A stretch of 47,764 nt of DNA from Thermus brockianus (GTDB lineage: Bacteria > Deinococcota > Deinococci > Deinococcales > Thermaceae), in the NCBI RefSeq assembly GCF_021462505.1, contig NZ_JAKEDV010000006.1:124667-172430 (forward strand). Direction: 5' to 3'. Below the pieces are notes generated by a model, which was given only the letters and a program-made list of their open reading frames with translations, was not told the DNA's origin and did not search any database. The position numbers and the translations under genes are program-made. Shown one piece after another: positions 8,087-16,611 of this stretch. Each line of letters starts with the position of its first letter. Position 1 is the stretch's first letter.

Positions 8087-10204
8087 ATGCGGGTCCTCGA
8101 GGTGGCCCTGCCCCTCCCCCTTCCCCCCATGAGCTACCTGCCCCCCTTGGGCGCCGAGGGGGAGGAGGCCTTGGGGCGGCGGGTGGCGGTGCCCTGGCGG
8201 GGGGAGGTGCGGCTTGGGGTGGTGGTGGGAGAAGGAGGAAGGCCCGCCCACACCCTGCGCCACGCCATCGCCTACCTGGACGAGGGTCCTTACCTGCGCC
8301 CGGAGGAGATCCTTTTCCTGGAGGAGGCCGCCCGCTACCTCTTCGCCCCTTTGGGCCAGGTGCTATCGGACTTCCTGCCCCCCTTCCCCGAGGTGCGCCA
8401 CCGGGTGCGGCTCTACCCGGGGGCGGACCCAAGCCGCTTGCCCAAGGGCCTCGAGGCCCTAACCTCCTGGCAAGACGCCAAGGGGTTTGACCCGAAGCTT
8501 CTGGACCCCTTGCGGGAGGCCGGGCTTTTGGAGGAGGAGGTGGCCTTCAAGGAGGGGAAGAGGGTCTTGAGGCCCCTTAAGGAGGCCCACCCCGACCCGG
8601 AGCTCAACCGGGTGCTCCAGGTGCTCTCCTCCCTCGGCCAGGCGGAAAGCCTCGCCGCCCTGGCCCGGGCAGCGGGGGTGGGGGTGGGGCGGGTGAGGCG
8701 GCTTCTGGCGGAGGGGTACATGGGCTACGCCCCCCCTTCTCCCCCGCCCCGGGAGGGGAGGCCCGTGGCGCCCCTTTTCCTCCCCGAGCGGCCTGGCCGG
8801 CTGAACGGGGGGCGGTTCGGCGAGCGGGTGCGCCTCCTCAAAGGGCTCCTCGCCGAGGGAGACCACCTGGTCCTTTTCCCCGAGGTGAGCCTTTTGGAGA
8901 GGTTTTTGGCGTATTTCCCCGAAGCCAGGCCCTACCACGGGGGGCTTCCCCTCTGGGAGCGGGAGGCCCTTTTCCGGGAGCCGAAGGGCCTCATCTTCGC
9001 CACCTACCCCGGCCTCCTCCTCCCCTTCACCCCGCGCTCCTTGGTGGTGGTGGAGGAGGGGAGCGAAAGCTACAAGCTCCCCTCGGGCACCCGGGCCTTC
9101 GTGCCCCCCTTGGCGGAGATGCGGGCGAGGCTTTTGGGCATACCCCTCACCTACCTCTCCCTGGTGCCCTCGGTGGAGGTCCTGGAGCGCCCGGGCCTCA
9201 CCTTCCCCGTGCCCAAGCCGCGGCTTCTCCTTTTGGACCTGCGGCGGGAGAAGGGTTTCCCCCTGGTGGGGCGGGCCTGGGCCCTCCTCAAACAGGTGGA
9301 GGAGAAGGGGCGGCAGGCCCTGGTCCTCGCCCCCCGCAAGGGGTATAGCGCCCTCCTCCTCTGCGCCGACTGCGGTTACAAGCCCACCTGCACGAACTGC
9401 GCCCTCCCCTTGCGCTACCACAAGGGGGGAAAGGGGAGGCTCTTGTGCCACCAGTGCGGCCACGAGGAGGCCCCGCCCGCCCTCTGCCCGGTTTGCGGCT
9501 CCACCCTCTTGGAGCCCAAGGGGCCGGGGTTGGAGTGGCTCCAGGAGACCTTGCGGGAGCGGCTTGGCCTACCGGTCTACCGCTACGCCAAGGAGGCCAA
9601 GGACGACCTCGCCCCCCTCCTCCAGGGGGCGCCGGGGGTGGTGGTGGGGACCACGGCCCTCCTCCGGGGCCCCGTGCTCCCCGAGCTCGCCCTGGTCCTC
9701 CTGCCCTACGCCGAAGGGTTCTTGCTGGAGGCGGACTTCCGGGCGGCGGAGCGGTACCACCGGCTCCTCTGGGCCCTCACCGAGCTCCGCCCCGGAAGGA
9801 GGCCCCTCCTGGTCCTCCAGACCTACCACCCGGACCACCCCGCCCACCAAGCCCTCCTGGAGGGGAGCGTGGAGGCCTTCCCCTGGGCGGAGAAGGCCCT
9901 GCGGGAGGCCCTGGGCTACCCGCCCAAGACGCGCATGGTGAAGCTGGAGGTGGCCCACCGCAAGGAGGAGCGGGCCTTGGAGGCCGCCTACGCCCTTTTG
10001 GAGGCCCTGAGGGGCGTGGCCCGGGAAGGGGAGGTCCTGGGCCCCGCCCCGGCCCCCGTGCCCCGGGTGAAGGGGCTTTACGTCTACCATCTCCTCTTGA
10101 AGGGGAGCACGGAAAGGCTCTCCGAGCTCCTCGCCCGCCTGGACCGCCGCCATTTTAAACTGGACCCTGACCCCCACCGCTTCGTGGGTCTTTTGGACGA
10201 CTAG
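8087..10204 (+). CDS. priA: Primosomal protein N' (PriA), helicase motifs degenerate
   Basis: PriA recognises stalled forks and reloads the replisome. This 705-aa protein keeps the N-terminal 3' DNA-binding region (residues 1-100) and the eight zinc-binding cysteines at about 426, 429, 435, 438, 454, 457, 467 and 470 (CADCG, CTNC, CHQCG, CPVCG). It also has the PriA C-terminal domain (AEKALREALGYPPK and YVYHLLLKG). The ATPase signatures are missing: no GxxGxGKT precedes LVLFPEVSL near residue 262, and the DEEH box is replaced by VVVEEGSES near 321. It should therefore bind DNA and loader proteins without unwinding. Deinococcus PriA is known to be such a pseudohelicase. The gene is followed one base later by alr. 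Confidence 0.93.
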   Translation: MRVLEVALPLPLPPMSYLPPLGAEGEEALGRRVAVPWRGEVRLGVVVGEGGRPAHTLRHAIAYLDEGPYLRPEEILFLEEAARYLFAPLGQVLSDFLPPFPEVRHRVRLYPGADPSRLPKGLEALTSWQDAKGFDPKLLDPLREAGLLEEEVAFKEGKRVLRPLKEAHPDPELNRVLQVLSSLGQAESLAALARAAGVGVGRVRRLLAEGYMGYAPPSPPPREGRPVAPLFLPERPGRLNGGRFGERVRLLKGLLAEGDHLVLFPEVSLLERFLAYFPEARPYHGGLPLWEREALFREPKGLIFATYPGLLLPFTPRSLVVVEEGSESYKLPSGTRAFVPPLAEMRARLLGIPLTYLSLVPSVEVLERPGLTFPVPKPRLLLLDLRREKGFPLVGRAWALLKQVEEKGRQALVLAPRKGYSALLLCADCGYKPTCTNCALPLRYHKGGKGRLLCHQCGHEEAPPALCPVCGSTLLEPKGPGLEWLQETLRERLGLPVYRYAKEAKDDLAPLLQGAPGVVVGTTALLRGPVLPELALVLLPYAEGFLLEADFRAAERYHRLLWALTELRPGRRPLLVLQTYHPDHPAHQALLEGSVEAFPWAEKALREALGYPPKTRMVKLEVAHRKEERALEAAYALLEALRGVAREGEVLGPAPAPVPRVKGLYVYHLLLKGSTERLSELLARLDRRHFKLDPDPHRFVGLLDD

Positions 10205-10205
10205 G

Positions 10206-11258
10206 ATGGAAAGGGCCTGGATAGAGGTGGACCTAAAGGCTCTTTGGGCCAACTGGCGCCTCCTTTCCGCAAGGGCCAAGGGGGAGGTGATCCCCGTCCT
10301 CAAGGCGGACGCCTACGGCCACGGGGCCTTGCCCGTCGCCCGCTTCCTCTTGGAAAGGGGGGCGAAGCGGGTGGCGGTGGCCACGGTGGCGGAGGGGCGG
10401 GCCTTGCGGGAAGGGGGGGTGGAGGGGGAGGTCCTCCTCCTGGGAAGCCTCCACCCCTTGGAGGCGGAGGAGGCCCTAAAGTGGGGCCTCACGCCCACCC
10501 TCTCCACCCTCGAGGCCGCGGAGGCCCTGGCGGGGCGGGCCAGGGCCTTGGGGCTTACCCCTAGGGCCCACCTCAAGGTGGACACGGGGATGAACCGGGT
10601 GGGCTTCCCCTTTGAGGAGGCCCTCCCTGCCCTAAGGGCGGTGGAGGCCTTGGGCATCCGGGTGGAGGGGGTCTACAGCCACCTGGCCACCGCCGGGGAG
10701 GATGCGGCCTTCGTGGAGGTGCAGCGCCGCCGCTTCCAGGAGGTGCGAAAGGCCCTTGGGGAGGGCTACTTCTACCACCTGGAGAACTCCTATGGCCTCC
10801 TCCTCCACGGGGGGGAGAACGTGCGGGTGGGGCTCGCCCTCTATGGCCTCGTTCCCGGCTTTGGGCTAAGGCCCATCCTCCGCCTCCTCGCCCGGCCCAC
10901 CCTGGTGAAGCGGCTCAAGGCAGGGGACCGGGTGGGGTACGGGGGGGAGTACGTGGCCCGGGGAGGGGAGTGGCTCGCCACCCTGCCCGTGGGCTACGCC
11001 GACGGGCTTCCCCGGGGGGCGGTGGCCTGGGTCAAGGGGCCCTCCGGGGCCCTCTGCCCCGTGGCGGGCCGGATCTCCATGGACCAGACCACGGTCCTCC
11101 TCCCCAGCCCCGTGGGCCTCGAGGCGGTCTTTGAGGTGCTCTCCGCCGACTTCGGCCCCACGGGGCTCCTGGCCTGGGCCGAGGCCCGGGGCACCATCCC
11201 CTACGAGGTGGCGGTCCACCTCTCCCGGAGGCTCCCCCGCGTTTACCTTTACGATTAG
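10206..11258 (+). CDS. alr: Alanine racemase
   Basis: Alr interconverts L- and D-alanine with pyridoxal phosphate and supplies D-Ala for peptidoglycan. The 350-aa protein has the PLP lysine in VLKADAYGHGA near residue 34, a DTGMNRVGF block near 126, YSHLATA near 156, and the second catalytic base tyrosine in VGYGGEY near 242. A substrate-site segment GRISMDQTTV follows near 282. The ATG lies one base after the priA stop, so the two genes are probably cotranscribed. Length and motif order are normal for the family. Confidence 0.97.
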   Translation: MERAWIEVDLKALWANWRLLSARAKGEVIPVLKADAYGHGALPVARFLLERGAKRVAVATVAEGRALREGGVEGEVLLLGSLHPLEAEEALKWGLTPTLSTLEAAEALAGRARALGLTPRAHLKVDTGMNRVGFPFEEALPALRAVEALGIRVEGVYSHLATAGEDAAFVEVQRRRFQEVRKALGEGYFYHLENSYGLLLHGGENVRVGLALYGLVPGFGLRPILRLLARPTLVKRLKAGDRVGYGGEYVARGGEWLATLPVGYADGLPRGAVAWVKGPSGALCPVAGRISMDQTTVLLPSPVGLEAVFEVLSADFGPTGLLAWAEARGTIPYEVAVHLSRRLPRVYLYD

Positions 11259-11261
11259 CCT

Positions 11262-11582
11262 GTGCAGGCGGTGCGGCTTTTCCAAGGGTACCTCTGGCAC
11301 CCCAAGGAGGCCTCCTGGGACCTGAAGGCCCTCCTCCCGGGGGAGGTCCTGGGAGCGAGACTCCTCCTGGACGAGGTTCCGCCCCCCACCCCTTTCTTTG
11401 AGGACGGCACCCCCACCCACACCCAGCGCTTCTACCAGCTCACCCTTCTCCTCCTCACGGAGGAACCCCCGGAGGCCCTGAAGCCTTTGGCGGAGGAGGC
11501 GGCCCAGGCCCTGGCGGCCCACCTGGAGGCCCTCCCCCCCGGGGTGGGGTGGCTCCTTCTGGAGGACCTCCGCCCCCTTTAG
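11262..11582 (+). CDS. Hypothetical protein
   Basis: This 106-aa reading frame starts with GTG 3 nt after the alr stop and has the same codon bias as its neighbours, so it is probably a real third gene of the priA-alr operon. I do not recognise it. It is soluble and acidic, with a proline-rich central turn (DEVPPPTPFFEDGTPTHTQ) and an alanine- and leucine-rich helical second half (LAEEAAQALAAHLEAL). There is no signal peptide or membrane helix. Its stop overlaps the convergent gene by 4 bp. Confidence 0.6.
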   Translation: MQAVRLFQGYLWHPKEASWDLKALLPGEVLGARLLLDEVPPPTPFFEDGTPTHTQRFYQLTLLLLTEEPPEALKPLAEEAAQALAAHLEALPPGVGWLLLEDLRPL

Positions 11583-12283
11583 CGCCGCCGGAGGAGAAAG
11601 GCGAGGAGGAGGGAAACCCCCCCGAGGCCGAAGGCGAGGAGGCTTTCCCGCCTTAGGGCGAGGCCCTGGGGCCGGAGGGGCTTGAGGAGACCCGTCTGGT
11701 AGGCCGCCACCTGCTCCAGGGGCCTTTCCGCCAGGAGGTCCACCACGGGGGGGCTTCCCGGGGGGGCCGCCAGGGTCCAGCCCCCCCCTTCCAGGCTTGT
11801 GGGCCGCAGGTACCAGGGCGCAAAGGGGTCAAAAAGCCCCACCGCCCCGTAAAGGCCGTACTTCCCCGGGGGAAGTCCCGCGCTCAAGGCCACCCACTCC
11901 CCTTCCCGCCAGGCCCGCACCCCTTCCCGCTCGCCTTTGGGCGTGCGCCTTTCCGCCCCGAAGCCCGTGAGGAGGTAGGCCACCTCCCACCCTTCCCCTT
12001 GGGGGGTGTTCAGGCCCGGGAGGAGGGTTTCCTCCCCCCCTTCTTCCGTATCCAGCCAGAGGACCACCGTGGCCAGGCTAAAGCCGAGGGGGCCCTCGAG
12101 GGGGTTGGGGTAGCGGGCGAGGCGCACCTTGAGGACGAGCTCCCCTTGCCTGTCCTCCCCCGCCACCGCCAGGAGGTCCGCATACCCTTCCCCCGCCTCC
12201 TGGAAGAGCGCCGCCCGGGGGTAGAGGTAGGCAAGGCCCCGGTCGTCGCCCAAGGGGTCTTGGTAGAGGAAAAGCACGCCCAC
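11579..12283 (-). CDS. DOMON-like (glucodextranase C-terminal type) surface protein with C-terminal anchor
   Basis: This 234-aa protein begins with DPLGDDRGLAYLYPRAALF, close to the DPxGDDxGxGxYxYP opening of the carbohydrate-binding-like domain at the C-terminus of glucodextranases and of many S-layer-associated proteins. Other family features are the later NP-x-G-x-GFS segment (NPLEGPLGFSLATVVLWLD). A single transmembrane helix with an Arg-rich tail (LLAFGLGGVSLLLAFLLRRR) closes the protein and would anchor it. There is no obvious N-terminal signal peptide from the GTG start at 12283, which lies 2 nt after yvcK stops. The export route is thus unclear, or a start further upstream is used. 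It is the last gene of the nine-gene operon. Confidence 0.65.
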   Translation of the reverse strand: MGVLFLYQDPLGDDRGLAYLYPRAALFQEAGEGYADLLAVAGEDRQGELVLKVRLARYPNPLEGPLGFSLATVVLWLDTEEGGEETLLPGLNTPQGEGWEVAYLLTGFGAERRTPKGEREGVRAWREGEWVALSAGLPPGKYGLYGAVGLFDPFAPWYLRPTSLEGGGWTLAAPPGSPPVVDLLAERPLEQVAAYQTGLLKPLRPQGLALRRESLLAFGLGGVSLLLAFLLRRR

Positions 12284-12285
12284 CT

Positions 12286-13500
12286 TTATACCAGGCTTAA
12301 GAGGGCCCGCACCACCTTTTTGGGGTCGTGTTGGGCCAAGGGGCCCTCTTCCCGGAAGTCCCCCGTGAGGACCCGCACCCCATCGGCGGCGAAGGGCCTC
12401 GGGTCAAAGGCCACGGGGTAGCGGCCCTCCGCAGCGTAGCGCCTTAGGACCTCCTCCGGGATGGGGGCGGTGTGCACCAGGACCACCTCGGGCCGCCGCC
12501 CCAGGTGGTAGGCCACCGCCTTGTAGTGCTCGTAGGCGGTGTAGCCGTCCGTTTCCCCGGGTTCGGTCATGAGGTTCACCACGTAGACGAGGGGGGCCTT
12601 GGCCTCCTGGACCGCCTTCTTTAGGGGCTTGGGGAGGAAGCTTGGGATGACGCTCGTGTACAGGCTTCCTGGGCCCAAAACTAAAAGCTCCGCCCGGGCG
12701 ATGGCCTCGAGGGCCTCCGGCATCGCCTCCTCCGGCTCGGGCTCCAGGAAGACCTCCCGGATCCGCCCCCGCCTTTCCCGGATGGCCACCTCCCCCACCA
12801 CCTCCGCCCCGTCCTGGAAGCGCGCCCTTAAGCGCACCGCCTCGGGGGTGGCGGGGAGGACCTGGCCCCTAAGGTTCAGGATGGCGTTGGCCTCCCGCAC
12901 CGCCTCGGCGAAGTCCCCCGCCACCTCAAAGAGGGTCACCAGGAAGAGGTTGCCGAAGGTGTGCCCCCTAAGCTCCCCCCGGTCAAACCGGTGGGCGAGG
13001 AGCTCGGGGAGGGCGGGGTGGTCGGAAAGGGCGGCGAGGCAGTCCACCAGGTCCCCCACCGCCGGCAGGCCATAGGAGAGGCGGAGCCGTCCCGTGGACC
13101 CCCCGTCGTCCGTCACCGCCACGAGGGCGGTGGTGCGGGCGGTGTGCTCCTTGAGGCCTCTTAGGATGCGGGATAGCCCCGTGCCCCCGCCAAAGGCCAC
13201 CACCTTGGGGCCCTGTTCCAGCCTGCGGCGCACGTAGACCCTTTCCGGCACCTCCTCGGGCTCGGTGAAGGCGGAGAGCATGCTCCGGTTCATGGCCCAA
13301 ACCCCCAGGACGCCGAGGAAGAGCCCCCCGAGGAGGAGGCCCCAGGGCCAGGGGCCCTCTAGGCCCCAGGAGGGCAGGAGCTCGGAAAGCCCAAGCCCGA
13401 AGAGGAAGACCCCGAGGAGGGCGAGGAGGGCGAAGCGCTTCACCCGCATCCCCGGGTAAAGCCAGCGCAGGGAGGGGGGGCTAAGCCTCCTTCTCCACAT
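12286..13500 (-). CDS. yvcK: YvcK/CofD-like UDP-sugar-binding protein (gluconeogenesis factor family)
   Basis: YvcK proteins bind UDP-GlcNAc-type nucleotides and are needed for cell-wall synthesis and growth on gluconeogenic carbon. The 404-aa protein has two N-terminal membrane helices (residues about 24-70) before the Rossmann-like CofD domain: VVAFGGGTGLSRILRGL near residue 96, VTDDGGSTGRLR near 128, and GPGSLYTSVIPSFLPK near 277. The ATG at 13500 is used because WLYPGM and the basic residues that follow resemble other membrane-anchored YvcK starts; ATG 13449 is the alternative. It overlaps the end of rapZ by 20 bp, the usual rapZ-yvcK pairing. Confidence 0.92.
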   Translation of the reverse strand: MWRRRLSPPSLRWLYPGMRVKRFALLALLGVFLFGLGLSELLPSWGLEGPWPWGLLLGGLFLGVLGVWAMNRSMLSAFTEPEEVPERVYVRRRLEQGPKVVAFGGGTGLSRILRGLKEHTARTTALVAVTDDGGSTGRLRLSYGLPAVGDLVDCLAALSDHPALPELLAHRFDRGELRGHTFGNLFLVTLFEVAGDFAEAVREANAILNLRGQVLPATPEAVRLRARFQDGAEVVGEVAIRERRGRIREVFLEPEPEEAMPEALEAIARAELLVLGPGSLYTSVIPSFLPKPLKKAVQEAKAPLVYVVNLMTEPGETDGYTAYEHYKAVAYHLGRRPEVVLVHTAPIPEEVLRRYAAEGRYPVAFDPRPFAADGVRVLTGDFREEGPLAQHDPKKVVRALLSLV

Positions 13501-14302
13501 CCCGGTGGGTCACCTCCACGCGAAAGCGGCCCGAAAGCTCCTCCGCTAGCCTCTCCGCCACCGCCACGCTCCGGTGCCGCCCCCCTGTGCACCCCACGGC
13601 CACGGTGTAAAAAGCCCGCCCCTCCGCCTTCGCCCCTTCCGCCGCCAGGCCTGCCACGGTGAGGAGGGCGCGGTAATAGGCCTCCAGGTCCTCCCGGAAG
13701 ACATAAGCCTTCACCTCGGGGTCCAGGCCGCTTTTGGGCTTGAGGATGGGGTCGTAGTGGGGGTTGGGGAAGGGGCGCACGTCCAGGACCAAATCCGCCT
13801 CCTGGGGCGGCCCCCATTTAAAGCCGAAGGAGAGGAGGCGCAGGGTAAAGCCCGCCTCCTCGCCCAAAAAGCGCACCAGGGCCTCCTTGAGCGCCCGGGG
13901 GGAGAACTCGGAGGTGTCCAGGACCAGGTGGGCCTGAGCCCTTAGGCTTCCTAGGGCCTTCCTTTCCTCCTCTATCTCCCGCATGAGGTTCCCCGCCCCC
14001 AAGGGGTGGAGGCGGCGGGTGAGGTTGTAGCGCCTCAGGAGCACCTCGGGGCGGGCCTCGAGGAAAACCACCACCGGCTTAAGCTCGGCCAAGGCCTCCT
14101 CCAACTCGGCGAAGAAGGGCAGGGCCCGGGCGTCCAGCACCACCCCGGCCCGTTCTATCCCCCTAGCGGCGAGCTCCTCTAGAAGGGGCTTCCAGAGGCT
14201 TGGGGGGAGGTTGTCCACCATGAAGTAGCCGAGGTCCTCCAAAAACCCCTTGGCCGTGGTCTTCCCCGCCCCAGAAAGCCCCGTGAGCACCAGGAAGCGC
14301 AT
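13481..14302 (-). CDS. rapZ: RNase adapter / nucleotide-binding protein RapZ (YvcJ)
   Basis: RapZ-family proteins bind nucleotides and, in enterobacteria, deliver a small RNA to RNase E to control glucosamine-6-phosphate synthase; elsewhere (YvcJ) the targets differ. This 273-aa protein starts with MRFLVLTGLSGAGKT, giving the Walker A motif directly at the N-terminus. It has a Walker B-like VVLDAR segment and the conserved C-terminal domain with SFGFKWG, DVRPFPNPHY and VGCTGGRHRSV. I set the start at ATG 14302, since the open frame beyond it runs antisense-like through the CPBP gene. The cell-wall precursor link matches its neighbour yvcK. Confidence 0.94.
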   Translation of the reverse strand: MRFLVLTGLSGAGKTTAKGFLEDLGYFMVDNLPPSLWKPLLEELAARGIERAGVVLDARALPFFAELEEALAELKPVVVFLEARPEVLLRRYNLTRRLHPLGAGNLMREIEEERKALGSLRAQAHLVLDTSEFSPRALKEALVRFLGEEAGFTLRLLSFGFKWGPPQEADLVLDVRPFPNPHYDPILKPKSGLDPEVKAYVFREDLEAYYRALLTVAGLAAEGAKAEGRAFYTVAVGCTGGRHRSVAVAERLAEELSGRFRVEVTHRDVEKEA

Positions 14303-14310
14303 CCCCCTGA

Positions 14311-15072
14311 CTATACCCGCCTCCGGAGCCAGAGGTTGAAGAGGGCCATGAGAAAGAACCCCGGGAGCCCCACCACCCCGATGAGGAGGTCGTGCGTCCT
14401 CTCCACCGCCACCAAGGAAAGCCCCGCCACGGCGTTGAGCGTGCCGTGGAGGAGGGCCGCCGCCAAGAGGCCCCCCTTTTCCCGCACCCAGAGGAGGGCG
14501 GGGGTGAGGAGGAGGGCGAAGAGGATCATGGCGGGCACGCCCAGGAGGGGCTCCTTGGGGTAGTTGTGCCCGGCGAGGACGAGGGGAGCGTGCCAAAGCC
14601 CCCAGTAGAAGCCGATTTCCAGCGTGGCCGGCCAAAAGCCCCGCTCCCGGAGCCTTTCCCAAAGGTAGCCCCGCCAAAAGAGCTCCTCCCCCAAGGCGGC
14701 GAGGAGGTTCACCGTGGCCCCGGCCAAGAGCCCTTGGAGGAGGGCCATGGCCCAGAGGGCCCCTTCGGGAAGCCCTGGGGCTAGGCTTCCCAGGCCCCGC
14801 CAGGCCCCGAAGGGAAGGCTTAGGGGGAGGGAGAGGAGGGTGAGGCCCACGGGGAAAAGCCAGGCGAAAAGCCAGTACCGGTTGGGCCTCAGGGAGAGGG
14901 GAAGCCTCAGGCCTTCCCTTCGGGCGAAGCAAAGGGCCACCAGTCCGGGGACCCACATATAGAGAAGGCCGAAGAGGGCCTTTTCCCAAGAAGGCCCCCA
15001 CCTACCCCCAAGGAGGTAGTAGGCGAGGAAAAGCCCCCAGGAAAGCCCGTAGGTCCAGTAGAGGGCCTTCAT
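14311..15072 (-). CDS. CPBP family intramembrane metalloprotease
   Basis: This 253-aa protein has about eight hydrophobic helices and the CPBP (Abi, Rce1-like) signatures: EELFWRGYLWERL, the EExxxR motif, in mid-protein; FYWGLWHAPL (F-x3-H) one helix later; and HGTLNAV near the end. These glutamates and histidines bind the catalytic metal in the membrane. Bacterial CPBP proteases process or protect against small membrane peptides, but the substrate here is unknown. The ATG at 15072 overlaps the stop of the preceding gene as ATGA, which supports both the start and translational coupling. Confidence 0.88.
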   Translation of the reverse strand: MKALYWTYGLSWGLFLAYYLLGGRWGPSWEKALFGLLYMWVPGLVALCFARREGLRLPLSLRPNRYWLFAWLFPVGLTLLSLPLSLPFGAWRGLGSLAPGLPEGALWAMALLQGLLAGATVNLLAALGEELFWRGYLWERLRERGFWPATLEIGFYWGLWHAPLVLAGHNYPKEPLLGVPAMILFALLLTPALLWVREKGGLLAAALLHGTLNAVAGLSLVAVERTHDLLIGVVGLPGFFLMALFNLWLRRRV

Positions 15073-15575
15073 GGCGCCTTCCAGGAAAGGAGGGGCGTGG
15101 GGTCCAAGGGGTTTAGCAAAAGCCCTTTCCCGTCCTTCAGGAGGAGGAGGACCCCTTCCCCCCGCCTCGCCCCCACCAGGGCCTCCACCGGGCGCCCCTC
15201 CAGGCGGAGCCTCCTCCGGTGGTAGCCGGGCATGGCCGCTTCTCCCTTCCAGGCCCACCAGGGGAGGGCGTAGGCCAAGGGGCGCACCGCCTCCACCTGG
15301 GCCCGGTGGACCACCCGCCGTCCAAAGGGGAGGTGCACCGTGAGCGTGTTCCCGTCTAGCTCGTAGTACAAGCGTTCCGGAAGGCGGGAAACCGCATAGA
15401 GGAGGGCCGCCGTCAGGGAAAACTCTAAAAGGAGGAGCGCCGCCAAAAGGGGCAGGCCCTCCGGGTCCTCTTGGGCCATGAGGAAGAGGGCCAGGGCGTG
15501 GAGGAGGAGGGCCAAGGCCAAAAGCCCGAGGAAAAACCGCCTAGGGTTCCCTTCCCGTTTCGGCTCCATCCTCAT
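15069..15575 (-). CDS. Membrane protein with PH-like C-terminal domain
   Basis: This 168-aa protein has a basic N-terminus, two transmembrane helices (about residues 15-35 and 42-62), then a beta-rich soluble part: [30 protein letters not shown], and a C-terminal [17 protein letters not shown]. That layout matches bacterial PH-domain membrane proteins (bPH type), which commonly accompany ABC exporters and proteases. The exact family cannot be settled by eye. It overlaps the RHH gene upstream by 35 bp and the CPBP gene downstream by 4 bp, so it is tightly coupled to both. Confidence 0.65.
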   Translation of the reverse strand: MRMEPKREGNPRRFFLGLLALALLLHALALFLMAQEDPEGLPLLAALLLLEFSLTAALLYAVSRLPERLYYELDGNTLTVHLPFGRRVVHRAQVEAVRPLAYALPWWAWKGEAAMPGYHRRRLRLEGRPVEALVGARRGEGVLLLLKDGKGLLLNPLDPTPLLSWKAP

Positions 15576-15726
15576 CCTTCCACCTGCCCGCCCGCCTGGC
15601 CGCCTCCTTCAGGAGATACTCTATCTGGGCGTTCACGCTCCTAAGCTCGTCCTGGGCCCACTTCTCCAGGACCCGGTAGAGCCTTGGGTCCAGGCGCAAC
15701 AAAAACCGCTTCTTCTCCTCCCTCAC
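15541..15726 (-). CDS. Small ribbon-helix-helix (Arc-type) DNA-binding protein
   Basis: This 61-aa protein reads [19 protein letters not shown], then [18 protein letters not shown] basic beta strand followed by two helices, with the SxNAxIExLL pattern, is typical of Arc-type ribbon-helix-helix proteins. It may repress its own operon or act as an antitoxin-like protein, though no toxin gene lies next to it. Its GTG start follows the SPFH gene by 9 nt. SPFH genes are often found next to such small RHH genes in other bacteria, so the pairing is probably functional. The C-terminal 18 residues are polar and charged. Confidence 0.8.
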   Translation of the reverse strand: MREEKKRFLLRLDPRLYRVLEKWAQDELRSVNAQIEYLLKEAARRAGRWKDEDGAETGREP

Positions 15727-15735
15727 CCCGCTCCT

Positions 15736-16599
15736 TCAAGCGTACAAGGTGCCCACGTTCACCACGGGCTGGGCCTGGGCCTCGGCCACCAGGGCCACCA
15801 TGAGGTTGTTGGCCATGGCCGCCCGCCTTTCCTCGTCCAGGGCGAGGCCCTGGGCCTCGAGGCCCGCCAAGGCCTCCTTGACCATCCCCACCGCCGCTTC
15901 CACGATGAGCTTCCGCGCCGCAACCACCGCCAGGGCCTGCTGCCGCCTCAGCATGGCCTGGGCCACCTCGGGGGCGTAGGCCAGGTGGGTGAGCCGGGCC
16001 TCCAAGACCTCTACCCCCGCCACCCTCAAGCGCTCCTCCACCTCGGCCTTGAGCTCCTCGGCCACCTCCTCGGGGTTACCCCTAAGGGAGCGGCCCTCGG
16101 CGTCGTAGGGGTAGCGGCTCGCCAGGGCCCGGATGGCCGCCTCGGCTTGGATGGCCACAAAGGCCTCGTAGTTCTCCACCTGGAAGAGGGCCTTGGCCGT
16201 GTCCACCACCCGCCAGACCACCACGGCGGCGATCTCAATGGGGTTGCCCTGGGCGTCGTTCACCTTGAGCCGGTCCGAGATGAAGTTGTGGACCCTTAGG
16301 GAAACCCGTTGCCGCTTGGCCAAGGGGTTGGCGAAGTGGAAGCCCTCTTCCCGCACGCTCCCCACGTAGCGGCCCAGGAAGACCAAGACCGCCCCCTCGT
16401 TGGGCTGGAGGGTGAAGAGGCCCATGGCGAGGAGGCCGCTGGCAAGAAGGGCGGGAAGGAGGTGCCAGAGGTAAGCGGGCTCCCTTTCGCTCACCCAGCC
16501 GTACCCCGCCCACCCGAGCCATAGAAGGGCCAAGAGGAGGAGGAAAAGGCCCAAGAAGCCGCTAACCCGCCACGCCGAAAACTCTTTCACCTCGCGCAT
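15736..16599 (-). CDS. SPFH/band 7 domain membrane protein
   Basis: This 287-aa protein starts with two transmembrane helices (about residues 13-35 and 43-62), followed by an SPFH domain: [25 protein letters not shown] split across two strands, [36 protein letters not shown] and [15 protein letters not shown] heptad-like helical region with RYPYDAEG and [22 protein letters not shown] completes the fold. SPFH proteins form membrane-bound oligomeric cages around proteases or membrane microdomains. Here the partner could be the CPBP protease in the same operon, which is inference. It starts with ATG 12 nt after the natB-like gene. Confidence 0.9.
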   Translation of the reverse strand: MREVKEFSAWRVSGFLGLFLLLLALLWLGWAGYGWVSEREPAYLWHLLPALLASGLLAMGLFTLQPNEGAVLVFLGRYVGSVREEGFHFANPLAKRQRVSLRVHNFISDRLKVNDAQGNPIEIAAVVVWRVVDTAKALFQVENYEAFVAIQAEAAIRALASRYPYDAEGRSLRGNPEEVAEELKAEVEERLRVAGVEVLEARLTHLAYAPEVAQAMLRRQQALAVVAARKLIVEAAVGMVKEALAGLEAQGLALDEERRAAMANNLMVALVAEAQAQPVVNVGTLYA

Positions 16600-16611
16600 G
16601 CTTGCTCCTTT

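Noticed and set aside
8067-8432. N-terminal extension of the MFS permease across priA
   Set aside because: Low-complexity Gly/Pro/Arg translation opposite priA; the first hydrophobic helix starts at 8066.
14303-15001. N-terminal extension of RapZ
   Set aside because: It is antisense-like open frame inside the CPBP gene, rich in Pro, Gly and Arg; the Walker A motif of RapZ is at the true N-terminus.
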